Of a DNA stretch of 40,399 nt, positions 1 to 6,891 are shown one piece after another. The position numbers were made by a program, and so were the translations under genes. Positions within the stretch are counted from its first letter, which is position 1; every line of letters begins with the position of its first letter. The notes under the pieces were generated by a model. It saw only the letters and a list, made by a program, of their open reading frames with translations, did no database searches and was not told the DNA's origin. This DNA comes from Hallerella sp963597395 (GTDB taxonomy: Bacteria > Fibrobacterota > Fibrobacteria > Fibrobacterales > Fibrobacteraceae), in the NCBI GenBank assembly GCA_963597395.1, contig CAVBPX010000019.1:1-40399 (forward strand). The letters are read 5' to 3'.

Positions 1-54
1 CATCGCTTGGTCTCACTCAAATTTTCTTTACCAAAGCAATTTTTAGAGGTTTCC
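1..54 (+). repeat. MITE-like element, copy 1 (3' part, cut by window edge)
   Basis: This is the right-hand part of the long form of the dispersed element, nearly identical to the right half of the copies at 6731-6852 and 24186-24308. It ends with the inner motif ACCAAAG and the right terminal repeat (AATTTTTAGAGGTTTCC). The left end lies outside the window, so a target duplication cannot be tested. It lies about 110 bp before the uvrB start codon. Confidence 0.85.
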
Positions 55-62
55 TATTGCAA

Positions 63-85
63 AATTTTTCGGATTTCGAAAAATT
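63..85. other. Perfect 9-bp inverted repeat between the element and uvrB
   Basis: AATTTTTCG at 63-71 and CGAAAAATT at 77-85 flank a 5-nt spacer. It lies between the repeat element and the uvrB promoter-like hexamer. It could be an operator or simply an AT-rich palindrome. No T-tract follows, so it is not called a terminator. Confidence 0.3.
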
Positions 86-153
86 CTTCAATAGCGGGAA
101 ATGCGGCACGGGCCGGGAAAAGGCGCCTTCCTTTGAATAATGAATCCGATTTC

Positions 154-159
154 TACATT
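154..159 (+). promoter_or_regulatory. uvrB -10-like hexamer TACATT
   Basis: TACATTTG begins at 154 and only 6 nt separate the hexamer from the ATG at 166. A TTG at 133-135 lies 18 bp upstream and may serve as the -33 element. There is no Shine-Dalgarno sequence, so transcription would start at or next to the start codon. Confidence 0.5.
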
Positions 160-165
160 TGGGGC

Positions 166-2316
166 ATGGCGCGCGCTCGTAAATCGATTCGTCCTGATCC
201 GTATCAGAAACCGTTCATTCCAAAGCTTTCTCCCGAAAGGAGCAAGCCGGGGACGCTTCCGCAATTTTTGGAGCCGACTCGTGCAAAATTCGAGCTTCAC
301 AGCGACTACGGGGCCGCCGGAGACCAGCCGGAGGCCATTCGGGAACTTTCGGACGGTTTTGCCCGCGGGGAGCGCTTCCAGTGCCTGCTCGGCGTGACGG
401 GCTCCGGAAAAACGTTTACCATGGCGAATGTCATTCGGAACGTGGGGAAGCCGACGCTCGTCCTTACGCACAACAAGACGCTCGCGGCGCAGCTCTACCA
501 GGAATTCAAGAGCTTTTTCCCGAACAATGCCGTCGAATATTTTGTGAGCTATTACGACTATTACCAGCCCGAGGCCTACATCGTTCACACGGATACGTAT
601 ATCGAAAAGGACGCTTCCATCAACGACGAAATTGACAAGCTCCGCTTGCGGGCGACGTCAAACCTTTTGACCCGGCGCGATACGATTATCGTGGCGAGCG
701 TCAGCTGCATTTACGGACTTGGCTCTCCCAAGGAATACTTTGAACTGATGGTGCGGCTAAAAGTGGGCGAGGTTCGGGAACGCGACGAAATTTTGATGGA
801 GCTAGTCCACATCCAATACCAGCGCAACGATTTTGCTTTGGAACGCGGGTCGTTCCGCGTGCGCGGTGACGTTATCGAGGTCTATCCGAGCTATGACGAC
901 GTGGGAATCCGAATCGAACTTTTTGGCGACGAGGTGGATAGAATCTGCCGTTTTGACCTGGTGACGGGCGATGTAAAGGAAGAGCTTTCGGATGTGCGCA
1001 TTGCCCCGGCAAAGCATTTTGTGACGCGCGAGGATTCCCGCGAGCGTATTGCCCAGGATATTCAGCTCGAACTGAACGACCGCCTGGAACAATTGACGCG
1101 GGAAGAAGCCGTATACAGAAAGGCCGGGAATACGTCCGAGGCGGATTCCCGGGTCCTCGCACGGGCGCGCCTTGAGAGCCGTACCCATTACGATATGGAG
1201 ATGATCCGGGCGACCGGAATCTGTTCGGGCATCGAAAACTATTCGCGGATCGTGGAGGAGAGAATGCCCGGTACGAGGCCGTTTACGCTTCTCGATTATT
1301 TTGGCGACGATTGGCTTTTGATGATTGACGAAAGCCATGTGAGCGTTCCGCAGATAGGCGGCATGTCCGAGGGCGACAGGTCGCGCAAGACGAATCTCGT
1401 CCAATACGGATTTCGCTTGCCGTGTGCGCTTGACAACCGCCCGATGAACTTTGACGAGTTTGAATCCGTTTATCCGCGGCAGGTCCTTTTTGTAAGCGCG
1501 ACGCCCGGGGATTATGAACTTGTGAAAACGGGCGGAGCCGTTGTCGAACAAATTAACCGCCCGACCGGTCTTCTCGACCCGAGGATAGAACTGTATCCCG
1601 TCAAGGGACAGATGGACGTTCTGCTCAAGCGAATTTCGGAGGTGACCGCCCGCGGTGAACGCGTCCTCGTGACGACCCTGACGAAAAAGATGGCGCAGGA
1701 TCTGACCGACTTTTTGGTTTCGGTAAATGTCAAGGCGCGTTATTTGCACAGCGAAATCAAGACGCTCGAACGCCACAAGCTTCTTCGCGGCCTTCGCAAG
1801 GGAGACTTTGACGTGCTTGTCGGAATAAATCTTTTGCGCGAGGGCCTGGATCTTCCGGAAGTTTCCCTGGTGGCAATTCTCGACGCGGACAAGGAAGGCT
1901 TTTTGCGCAATTACAGAAGCCTTATCCAGACGATGGGACGGGCGAGCCGAAACGTCAACGGCACGGTCATCCTCTTTGCGGACGTGATGACGGAAAGCCT
2001 TGAAAAGGCTCTGGCGGAAACGCGCCGTCGCCGCGAACTTCAGGAAGCTTTCAACCGGGAACACGGAATCGTTCCGAAGTCCGTCAACCGAAAACTCGAA
2101 GACGATTTGGAGGTCGCGGACCCGCTCGGCGAAATTATGGGGAAGGGCAAAAAGTCCCGAAAGTCCGCATCCGGAAAGACTCTTCCGATGGAGGCGGACG
2201 ACTCGGACGAAAACGCTTCGGTCGAAGAACTGGAAGCGAAGATGAAGGCCGCCGCCGCACGCCTGGATTTCGAAGAGGCCGCCCGCCTGCGCGACATCAT
2301 CCGTGGCCGGGGGTGA
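166..2316 (+). CDS. uvrB: UvrABC excinuclease subunit B
   Basis: UvrB is the DNA-damage-verifying helicase of nucleotide excision repair. It is loaded by UvrA and then recruits UvrC for incision. The 716-residue product has Walker A GVTGSGKT at about residues 76-83, the Tyr-rich beta-hairpin (YYDYYQPEAYI), the DESH Walker B region, the helicase motif QTMGRASR, and a C-terminal UVR motif (LDFEEAARLRD) that normally contacts UvrC. The frame stays open upstream to base 7, but that stretch is the repeat element plus spacer. ATG at 166 was chosen because the conserved part follows and a promoter-like hexamer lies 6 nt before it. About 40 residues precede the conserved KFEL start, slightly longer than usual. 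No LexA-type palindrome was recognised upstream. The gene appears to be transcribed alone. Confidence 0.97.
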   Translation: MARARKSIRPDPYQKPFIPKLSPERSKPGTLPQFLEPTRAKFELHSDYGAAGDQPEAIRELSDGFARGERFQCLLGVTGSGKTFTMANVIRNVGKPTLVLTHNKTLAAQLYQEFKSFFPNNAVEYFVSYYDYYQPEAYIVHTDTYIEKDASINDEIDKLRLRATSNLLTRRDTIIVASVSCIYGLGSPKEYFELMVRLKVGEVRERDEILMELVHIQYQRNDFALERGSFRVRGDVIEVYPSYDDVGIRIELFGDEVDRICRFDLVTGDVKEELSDVRIAPAKHFVTREDSRERIAQDIQLELNDRLEQLTREEAVYRKAGNTSEADSRVLARARLESRTHYDMEMIRATGICSGIENYSRIVEERMPGTRPFTLLDYFGDDWLLMIDESHVSVPQIGGMSEGDRSRKTNLVQYGFRLPCALDNRPMNFDEFESVYPRQVLFVSATPGDYELVKTGGAVVEQINRPTGLLDPRIELYPVKGQMDVLLKRISEVTARGERVLVTTLTKKMAQDLTDFLVSVNVKARYLHSEIKTLERHKLLRGLRKGDFDVLVGINLLREGLDLPEVSLVAILDADKEGFLRNYRSLIQTMGRASRNVNGTVILFADVMTESLEKALAETRRRRELQEAFNREHGIVPKSVNRKLEDDLEVADPLGEIMGKGKKSRKSASGKTLPMEADDSDENASVEELEAKMKAAAARLDFEEAARLRDIIRGRG

Positions 2317-2371
2317 TTCGGCTAGGCGCTTTTTTGCTATTTTCTCCCCGGATCAAATTAGGAGAATCAAA

Positions 2372-4006
2372 ATGCTGAAAAAACTTTCCGGTTTTGAAGG
2401 AATCAAAGGTCCGGTCGTCACAATCGTGATGGACGGTGTCGGTTACAGTCCCAAGGAAGAAGGCAACGCCGTTGCCCAGGCGCGCAAGCCTCTGCTCGAC
2501 CGCTTGATGCAAAAGTACAGCCATGTGCTGTTGAAGGCGCACGGAACCGCCGTCGGCATGCCGAGCGACGCCGACATGGGAAACTCGGAAGTCGGTCACA
2601 ATGCAATCGGTGCGGGACAGGTCTATGAACAGGGCGCGGCTCTTGTCGCCAAGTCCATCGAAACGGGCGAAATCTTCCGCCGTTCCGCGTGGAAGGAAAT
2701 TGCGGAAAACGTCCGCGCAAAGAACAGCACGCTCCATTTCATCGGGCTGTTCAGCGACGGCAACGTGCACAGCAATATTTCTCACCTGAAGGCGATGGTC
2801 GCCGAGGCGAAGAAGGAAGGCCTTCACCGCGTCCGCGTCCACGTTCTTCTCGACGGCCGTGACGTTCCCGAAACTTCCGCGCTCGACTATGTGGGACCGT
2901 TCGAAAAGTTCCTCGACGAACTCCGTTCGGACGATTTCGACGTGTGCATCGCTTCGGGCGGCGGACGCATGAAGATTACGATGGACCGCTACAACGCCAA
3001 CTGGAAGATGGTGGAACTCGGATGGAAAACGCACGTTCTCGGCGAGGGCCGCTTCTTTGCGAATACGACGGAAGCCGTTAACACGCTCCGCGACGAAACA
3101 AAGGCGATTGACCAGGACCTGCCCCCGTTCGTGATTGCGAAGGACGGCAAACCGGTCGGCACGATTCAGGACGGCGATTCGGTCGTGTATTTCAACTTCC
3201 GCGGCGACCGCGCCATCGAAATTACCCGCGCCTTTGAAGAAGAAAACTTTACGGAATTTGACCGCGTCCGCTTCCCGAAGGTGGAGTATGCGGGTATGCT
3301 CCAGTATGACGGCGACCTGAAGCTTCCGAACCGCTTCCTCGTTCCGCCTCCCGCTATCGAAAATACGAGCGGCGAATGGTTTAGCGAAGCGGGCCTCAAG
3401 CAGTTTGCCTGCTCCGAAACCCAAAAGTACGGACACGTCACCTACTTCTGGAACGGAAACCGCTCCAACAAGTTCGATGGCGAAACGTACCTCGAAATTC
3501 CGTCCGACGTCGTTCCGTTTGAACAGCGGCCGTGGATGAAGTCCGCAGAGATTACCGATGCGATGATCGAAGCGGTGAAGAGCGGCAAGTACAACACGCT
3601 TCGCTGCAACTTCCCGAACGGCGATATGGTCGGTCACACGGGAAGCCTCAGGGCCGCGACGATGGCTGTCGAAGCGGTCGATCTCGCCCTGGCACGCTTC
3701 CTTCCTGTGCTCGATGCGATGGGCGGTGTCGCCCTCATTACGGCGGATCACGGCAACGCGGACGAAATGTACGATGTCGATAAGAAGACCGGTCTTCCGA
3801 AGACGAACAAGGACGGATCCATCAAGGCGAAGACCTCGCACACGCTGAACCCCGTTCCGTGCATCCTGTACGATAACGTGACCGGCGGACGTCTTTCCCT
3901 GAAGGAAGGCTCCTGGGGACTCTCGAACCTCGCCGCGACCACGGCGAACCTCCTTGGCTTTGAAAAACACGAAGCCTGGGACGATTCGATGCTTGTCATC
4001 AGGTAG
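2372..4006 (+). CDS. gpmI: 2,3-bisphosphoglycerate-independent phosphoglycerate mutase
   Basis: This enzyme interconverts 3- and 2-phosphoglycerate in glycolysis, using two metal ions and a phosphoserine intermediate. The 544-residue product has the N-terminal metal motif (MDGVGY, Asp21), the nucleophile Ser72 in GNSEVGHNAIGAG, and the C-terminal metal motifs ADHGNADE and SHTLNP. Length fits the family. Start ATG 2372 has a good Shine-Dalgarno (AGGAG, 2360-2364), and TATTTT lies about 30 nt upstream, so this gene has a conventional leader. The last 36 bases of the gene and 12 bases beyond its stop are duplicated about 200 bp downstream. A long frame is open on the opposite strand, but the codon pattern and homology support only this strand. 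Confidence 0.97.
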   Translation: MLKKLSGFEGIKGPVVTIVMDGVGYSPKEEGNAVAQARKPLLDRLMQKYSHVLLKAHGTAVGMPSDADMGNSEVGHNAIGAGQVYEQGAALVAKSIETGEIFRRSAWKEIAENVRAKNSTLHFIGLFSDGNVHSNISHLKAMVAEAKKEGLHRVRVHVLLDGRDVPETSALDYVGPFEKFLDELRSDDFDVCIASGGGRMKITMDRYNANWKMVELGWKTHVLGEGRFFANTTEAVNTLRDETKAIDQDLPPFVIAKDGKPVGTIQDGDSVVYFNFRGDRAIEITRAFEEENFTEFDRVRFPKVEYAGMLQYDGDLKLPNRFLVPPPAIENTSGEWFSEAGLKQFACSETQKYGHVTYFWNGNRSNKFDGETYLEIPSDVVPFEQRPWMKSAEITDAMIEAVKSGKYNTLRCNFPNGDMVGHTGSLRAATMAVEAVDLALARFLPVLDAMGGVALITADHGNADEMYDVDKKTGLPKTNKDGSIKAKTSHTLNPVPCILYDNVTGGRLSLKEGSWGLSNLAATTANLLGFEKHEAWDDSMLVIR

Positions 4007-4018
4007 TCGAGTAAGCGT
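3971..4018 (+). repeat. 48-bp direct repeat, copy A (gpmI 3' end)
   Basis: This copy covers the last 12 codons of gpmI, including the stop, plus 12 bases. It matches 4176-4223 at 47 of 48 positions; the single difference is AGGTAG here against AAGTAG there. Confidence 0.95.
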
Positions 4019-4175
4019 CGCCTCCGGCTCCGAAAGAAAAGCCAGTCCCGGCTTCTGATCCTTTGAAAGATTTGCAATCGCCGCTAAAGCGTCGGCAAAA
4101 CTAATCAAAGGATCTCGTTCCCGGCGCCGAAAGACGAGCTTTCGGCTTTGGCACCAAAGGTGCCATTGTTCACGA
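4019..4175. other. Hairpin-rich non-coding segment between the direct repeats
   Basis: This 157-bp segment contains several inverted repeats in series: AAGCC/GGCTT at 4039-4043 and 4050-4054; GATCCTTTGA/TCAAAGGATC at 4057-4066 and 4105-4114, enclosing a 38-nt loop; GCCGAAAG/CTTTCGGC at 4126-4133 and 4139-4146; and GGCACC/GGTGCC at 4150-4155 and 4159-4164. This density suggests a structured RNA or a folded mobile repeat. It shows no similarity to the element found at 6605 and elsewhere. No convincing coding sequence was found, although the minus strand happens to stay open. Confidence 0.6.
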
Positions 4176-4223
4176 GAAGCCTGGGACGATTCGATGCTTG
4201 TCATCAAGTAGTCGAGTAAGCGT
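4176..4223 (+). repeat. 48-bp direct repeat, copy B
   Basis: This is the second copy of the gpmI 3' end, including an intact stop codon context (ATCAAGTAG). It lies just before the gpmI terminator, so it may be the original gene end, with copy A created by the duplication or insertion. Confidence 0.95.
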
Positions 4224-4242
4224 TGTTAAGTTCAAAAGGGAA

Positions 4243-4268
4243 AAGTCGGTCTTTGGACCGGCTTTTTT
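4243..4268 (+). terminator. Rho-independent terminator
   Basis: A 7-bp stem (GTCGGTC/GACCGGC, one G-U pair) with loop TTTG is followed by six T (4263-4268). It ends the gpmI transcript downstream of the duplicated segment. Confidence 0.8.
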
Positions 4269-4350
4269 CGGTTTTGACGGTGAAAACGGTTTTGGAAAGG
4301 GTACTTTTTACGAAAATTTGTGTATTTTCATAAAAAAGAAAGGTACAATT

Positions 4351-5340
4351 ATGAACATGAAAAAACTCCTGACGGCCTTTGGCCTTGTCGCGACATTTGG
4401 TCTTGTTGCATGCGGAAGCGATTCCTCTTCCAATTCTTCGTCCGATGAACCTTCGAGCAGCAGCTCGGCGGCTCCGGTCGTCCTTCCCGAAGCCTCGGCG
4501 GATTCGCTGTTGGACATTATCAATTTCAAGGCGGAACTCAAGGTCTCGACCGTGGAATTTATGGGTAACATCGTGGCGAACCAGCAATACGATACTTCGG
4601 TCGTCATCGATTCCGTTTCGATGTATCTCGCTACGGAAGACGGCATTTCCGTTCCGGCGAACTTCGCGTTGAATCCGATGGACGAGACGATGCGTCAAAG
4701 CCTTTCCATCAAGCACGAGCTGAATCCGGTCTTGGACCTGAACTCTTTCGAGGAATGCGGTCCCGCAATGCAGGTCTATCTCGTCGCCTACGGCCACAGC
4801 GATTCGCAGCAAATTGTCGCCAAGGATACGACGACGTTCGAAAAGAAGTGCCCGGTTGAAGAAAGCTCCAGCAGTTCCGAAGCGGTCGTTCCCGTTCTCA
4901 CGCCGAAAACGGTGACGCTTTACACCAGCGTGACCGAAGAGAACGCCATCGATCTGGACACCTGGACGACATACATTACGTCCGAACGGGAAGCCAATGC
5001 GGAAGCAATAGACCTTTATCTCGGTAAATCCGGCGGTGTCGCCCTGTTTACAAATGCTTCGCTCGGAGCGACCAGTCCTTCCAAAATAGGCGAGGAAGAA
5101 AAGAGTCAGTTGAGTGCTGCGGACGACCCGGATTCGCTCCGGCTGGACGAAATTCGGTTTAACGAATCCAAGCTGGCGGACGTGGCAACGGATTTTGAAA
5201 TGATTTCTTCCTATGTCGTCGTGACATCGTCCTATGATGCAACGACCGGAAAGGGCCTCTTTGTCGTGCTTCCGGGAAAGACGATGAATATCGGTTCGGG
5301 ATATTCAATGGAACTGATCGTTCTCGGCATTTGGGATTAA
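4351..5340 (+). CDS. Two-domain Ser-linker lipoprotein, function unknown
   Basis: I do not recognise the function of this 329-residue product. It has a lipoprotein signal (MNMKKLL, then a hydrophobic stretch) ending in LVAC, with the lipidated Cys at residue 21. A Ser/Asp-rich linker follows (about residues 22-45), then a domain of about 120 residues, a second Ser-rich linker (EESSSSSEA), and a second domain of about 140 residues. Such linkers are typical of Fibrobacter exported proteins. The two domains show no obvious similarity to each other. Start ATG 4351 has an AAGAAAGG ribosome site at 4337-4343; TATTTT at 4323-4328 may be the -10. It is probably anchored in the outer membrane and is bounded by terminators on both sides, so it is monocistronic. 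Confidence 0.85.
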   Translation: MNMKKLLTAFGLVATFGLVACGSDSSSNSSSDEPSSSSSAAPVVLPEASADSLLDIINFKAELKVSTVEFMGNIVANQQYDTSVVIDSVSMYLATEDGISVPANFALNPMDETMRQSLSIKHELNPVLDLNSFEECGPAMQVYLVAYGHSDSQQIVAKDTTTFEKKCPVEESSSSSEAVVPVLTPKTVTLYTSVTEENAIDLDTWTTYITSEREANAEAIDLYLGKSGGVALFTNASLGATSPSKIGEEEKSQLSAADDPDSLRLDEIRFNESKLADVATDFEMISSYVVVTSSYDATTGKGLFVVLPGKTMNIGSGYSMELIVLGIWD

Positions 5341-5359
5341 AAGGCTTACTCCTTGTAAA

Positions 5360-5389
5360 GGCTCTCCTGCTTGCGGGGGAGCCTTTTTT
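5360..5389 (+). terminator. Rho-independent terminator
   Basis: GGCTCTCC at 5360-5367 pairs with GGGGAGCC at 5376-5383 (8 bp, one G-U pair) and is followed by TTTTTT. It ends the lipoprotein transcript. Confidence 0.85.
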
Positions 5390-5405
5390 GTTTTATTTTT
5401 ATTTT

Positions 5406-6284
5406 GTGAAAAGAATTTGGCGCATTACCCTCCTCACAAATCCGGACGTTTGCAATCTGGATTGCCGACTGTGCTTTTTGCGGCAGCGAAAACGCGACTT
5501 TGGAATGGGCGAAATGTCGTGGACGGTCGCGGAAAGGGCAGTCCGAAAATATGCAGGGGAAGGCGCGCGGGAAGTGATTCCCAGTACGATGGGAGAACCG
5601 TTACTTTATACGCAATTCGACCGGCTTGAAAGGCTCGTCCAGGAACTTGGCCTAAAGCTGAACGTCACAACGAACGGCTCCTTTCCATTGAAAGGCGCGG
5701 AACGCTGGGGAAGGGAGCTTCTCCCGATTTCAAACGACATCAAGGTGAGCTGCTGGGGAGTTGAAAAGTCCGCATGGGAAAACCTCTGCCCGGGGATGTC
5801 TCTCAATGCGTATTTTGAAAATTTGAAAACTCTTGCCCGCGTAAAAAAGGAACTTTCCCTGCAAACGCCAGCGCAGCTCGCTTCGCTTACGCTCCAGATG
5901 GCCGTTTCAAAATCGAACCGGAAGGATGTGGAAAACGTTCTGGACCTCGCCGCGGACTTGAACTTTGACCGTGTAAAGCTCAACCGGGCCGTTTTCCTTT
6001 CGGACTCTGCCGCCCGGGCCGAGACGCTTCCTCCCGAAGATTTTTTGGACGCTGGGAAAATGCAAAGAAAGTTTCCGCTTCGCCTGGAAGGGACGTTCCT
6101 TCAAAATCCGGCAGAAAGAAGCCCGCTCCGGGAATGTCCGTTTTTGGACCGGGAGGTTTGGATTCTCCCGGACGGCTCGGTAGAACCCTGTCCGGATCCG
6201 GGAGCGAGGTTCGGGACGAAAAATTCGGAAGATCGCTGCGAAAGATGTCTCCTTTTTCCGAAAAACGGCTTTGCAAAAAGTTGA
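5406..6284 (+). CDS. Radical SAM protein with C-terminal Cys-rich (SPASM-like) region
   Basis: The 292-residue product has the radical SAM cluster motif C-x3-C-x2-C at Cys16, Cys20 and Cys23 (CNLDCRLC). It is followed by a GEP motif (MGEPLLY) and the strand LNVTTNGS, both typical of SAM-binding TIM barrels. The C-terminal part has further cysteines (ECPF, EPCPDP, CERC) around a WILPDGSVEPC segment. This pattern matches SPASM/Twitch-like auxiliary cluster sites, which occur in enzymes modifying peptides or proteins. The substrate cannot be deduced and no precursor peptide gene is visible next to it. The start is taken as GTG 5406 because the cluster motif normally lies near the N-terminus; no Shine-Dalgarno is present and an upstream in-frame ATG at 5331 lies inside the preceding gene. 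The start is uncertain. Confidence 0.85.
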   Translation: MKRIWRITLLTNPDVCNLDCRLCFLRQRKRDFGMGEMSWTVAERAVRKYAGEGAREVIPSTMGEPLLYTQFDRLERLVQELGLKLNVTTNGSFPLKGAERWGRELLPISNDIKVSCWGVEKSAWENLCPGMSLNAYFENLKTLARVKKELSLQTPAQLASLTLQMAVSKSNRKDVENVLDLAADLNFDRVKLNRAVFLSDSAARAETLPPEDFLDAGKMQRKFPLRLEGTFLQNPAERSPLRECPFLDREVWILPDGSVEPCPDPGARFGTKNSEDRCERCLLFPKNGFAKS

Positions 6285-6299
6285 GAATTGTTCTATTAT
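6271..6299 (+). promoter_or_regulatory. Promoter of the RRM gene (TTGCAA-17-TATTAT)
   Basis: TTGCAA at 6271-6276 and TATTAT at 6294-6299 are separated by 17 bp. The leader before the ATG at 6333 would hold a small hairpin (AGGCT 6306-6310, AGCCT 6319-6323). The -35 overlaps the end of the radical SAM gene. Confidence 0.5.
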
Positions 6300-6332
6300 T
6301 TGAAAAGGCTTATTTAACAGCCTGGATAAATT

Positions 6333-6599
6333 ATGAAAAGCATCTATGTTGGAAATCTCCCCTTTGCGTTCCGCGACGCCGACCTCGCCAAACTGTTCGA
6401 GGAATTCGGTGAAATCAAGAGCGCAAAGATTATCATGGACCGCGATACCGGTCGCAGCAAGGGATTCGGCTTCGTCGAAATCGAAGACGACGGTGTTGCG
6501 GCAAACGCGGTCGAACAGCTGAACGGCAAGGATGTCGGAGGCCGTGCGCTTCGCGTCAACGAGGCCCGTCCGCGCGAAGCCCGTCCTCGTCGCTTCTAA
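6333..6599 (+). CDS. Single-RRM RNA-binding protein
   Basis: This 88-residue protein consists of one RNA recognition motif. RNP2 is IYVGNL (residues 4-9) and RNP1 is KGFGFVEI, followed by a short Arg-rich tail (ARPREARPRRF). Small glycine- or arginine-tailed RRM proteins of this kind are known in cyanobacteria and several Gram-negative phyla and bind single-stranded RNA. RNA targets are not evident here. The leader hairpin before the start could be a site of autoregulation, but this is speculation. A repeat element begins 6 bp after the stop codon, between the gene and its terminator. Confidence 0.95.
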   Translation: MKSIYVGNLPFAFRDADLAKLFEEFGEIKSAKIIMDRDTGRSKGFGFVEIEDDGVAANAVEQLNGKDVGGRALRVNEARPREARPRRF

Positions 6600-6604
6600 T
6601 CAAA

Positions 6605-6677
6605 GGTCACCTCTAAAAATTCAATTTTCAAAAATTTGGCTGCGTTTTCTTAACCAAAGCAATTTTTAGAGGTTCCC
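6605..6677 (+). repeat. MITE-like element, copy 2 (short form, 73 bp)
   Basis: The left end GGTCACCTCTAAAAATT and the right end AATTTTTAGAGGTTCCC are inverted copies matching at 15 of 17 positions. The interior lacks the roughly 50-bp core of the long form. An inner inverted repeat (TTTGG and CCAAA) adds a second stem. The 4-bp flanks CAAA (6601-6604) and CAAA (6678-6681) form a target duplication. It lies in the 3' untranslated region of the RRM gene. Confidence 0.9.
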
Positions 6678-6695
6678 CAAAATCTTTTTGTTCGA

Positions 6696-6724
6696 CAGGT
6701 CGCATTTCGGTGCGGCCTTTTTTA
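6696..6724 (+). terminator. Rho-independent terminator between two element copies
   Basis: GGTCGCA at 6698-6704 and TGCGGCC at 6711-6717 pair over 7 bp (one G-U) with a 6-nt loop, followed by a T-tract at 6718-6723. It presumably terminates the RRM transcript, now displaced about 77 bp from the gene by copy 2. Confidence 0.85.
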
Positions 6725-6730
6725 TTTTAA

Positions 6731-6852
6731 GGTCACCTCTAAAAATTCATTTTCAAAAATTTGGTTGCGACGCTTCGCGCTGGTTCGTCCCGTCCTGCCA
6801 TCGCTTGGTCTCACTCAAATTTTCTTTACCAAAGCAATTTTTAGAGGTTCCC
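6731..6852 (+). repeat. MITE-like element, copy 3 (long form, 122 bp)
   Basis: It has the same 17-bp termini as copy 2 but carries the long core (from CGACGCTTCGCGCTGG to GGTCTCACTC). Flanks TTAA (6727-6730) and TTAA (6853-6856) form a 4-bp target duplication. The right end is 39 bp before the helicase start codon. Confidence 0.9.
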
Positions 6853-6878
6853 TTAAAAAATTTTGGTGCGGATTTTTT

Positions 6879-6884
6879 TACATT
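6879..6884 (+). promoter_or_regulatory. Helicase -10-like hexamer TACATT
   Basis: It lies 7 nt before ATG 6892, with no ribosome-binding site between. It lies only 26 bp from the end of repeat copy 3, so any -35 contact would be at or inside the element. Confidence 0.5.
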
Positions 6885-6891
6885 GCGGACT

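Noticed and set aside
7..165. Upstream extension of the uvrB frame
   Set aside because: It reads through the repeat element and spacer; the same translated sequence appears before the helicase gene from another copy, so it is an artefact of the repeat.
55..165. LexA operator upstream of uvrB
   Set aside because: No TGC-N-C-type dyad or other LexA-like palindrome was found in the spacer; only the AATTTTTCG inverted repeat is present.
2290..2345. Terminator after uvrB
   Set aside because: Only a 4-5 bp GC stem with a large loop precedes the T-run, and the T-run is separated from the stem, so it is too weak to call.
2297..4207. A 636-codon open frame antisense to gpmI
   Set aside because: It is complementary to a fully conserved enzyme; long antisense frames are common here because of codon bias. 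No ribosome site or homology is visible.
6688..6891. Upstream extension of the helicase frame
   Set aside because: It crosses a terminator and repeat copy 3 and encodes no conserved sequence; ATG 6892 is better supported.
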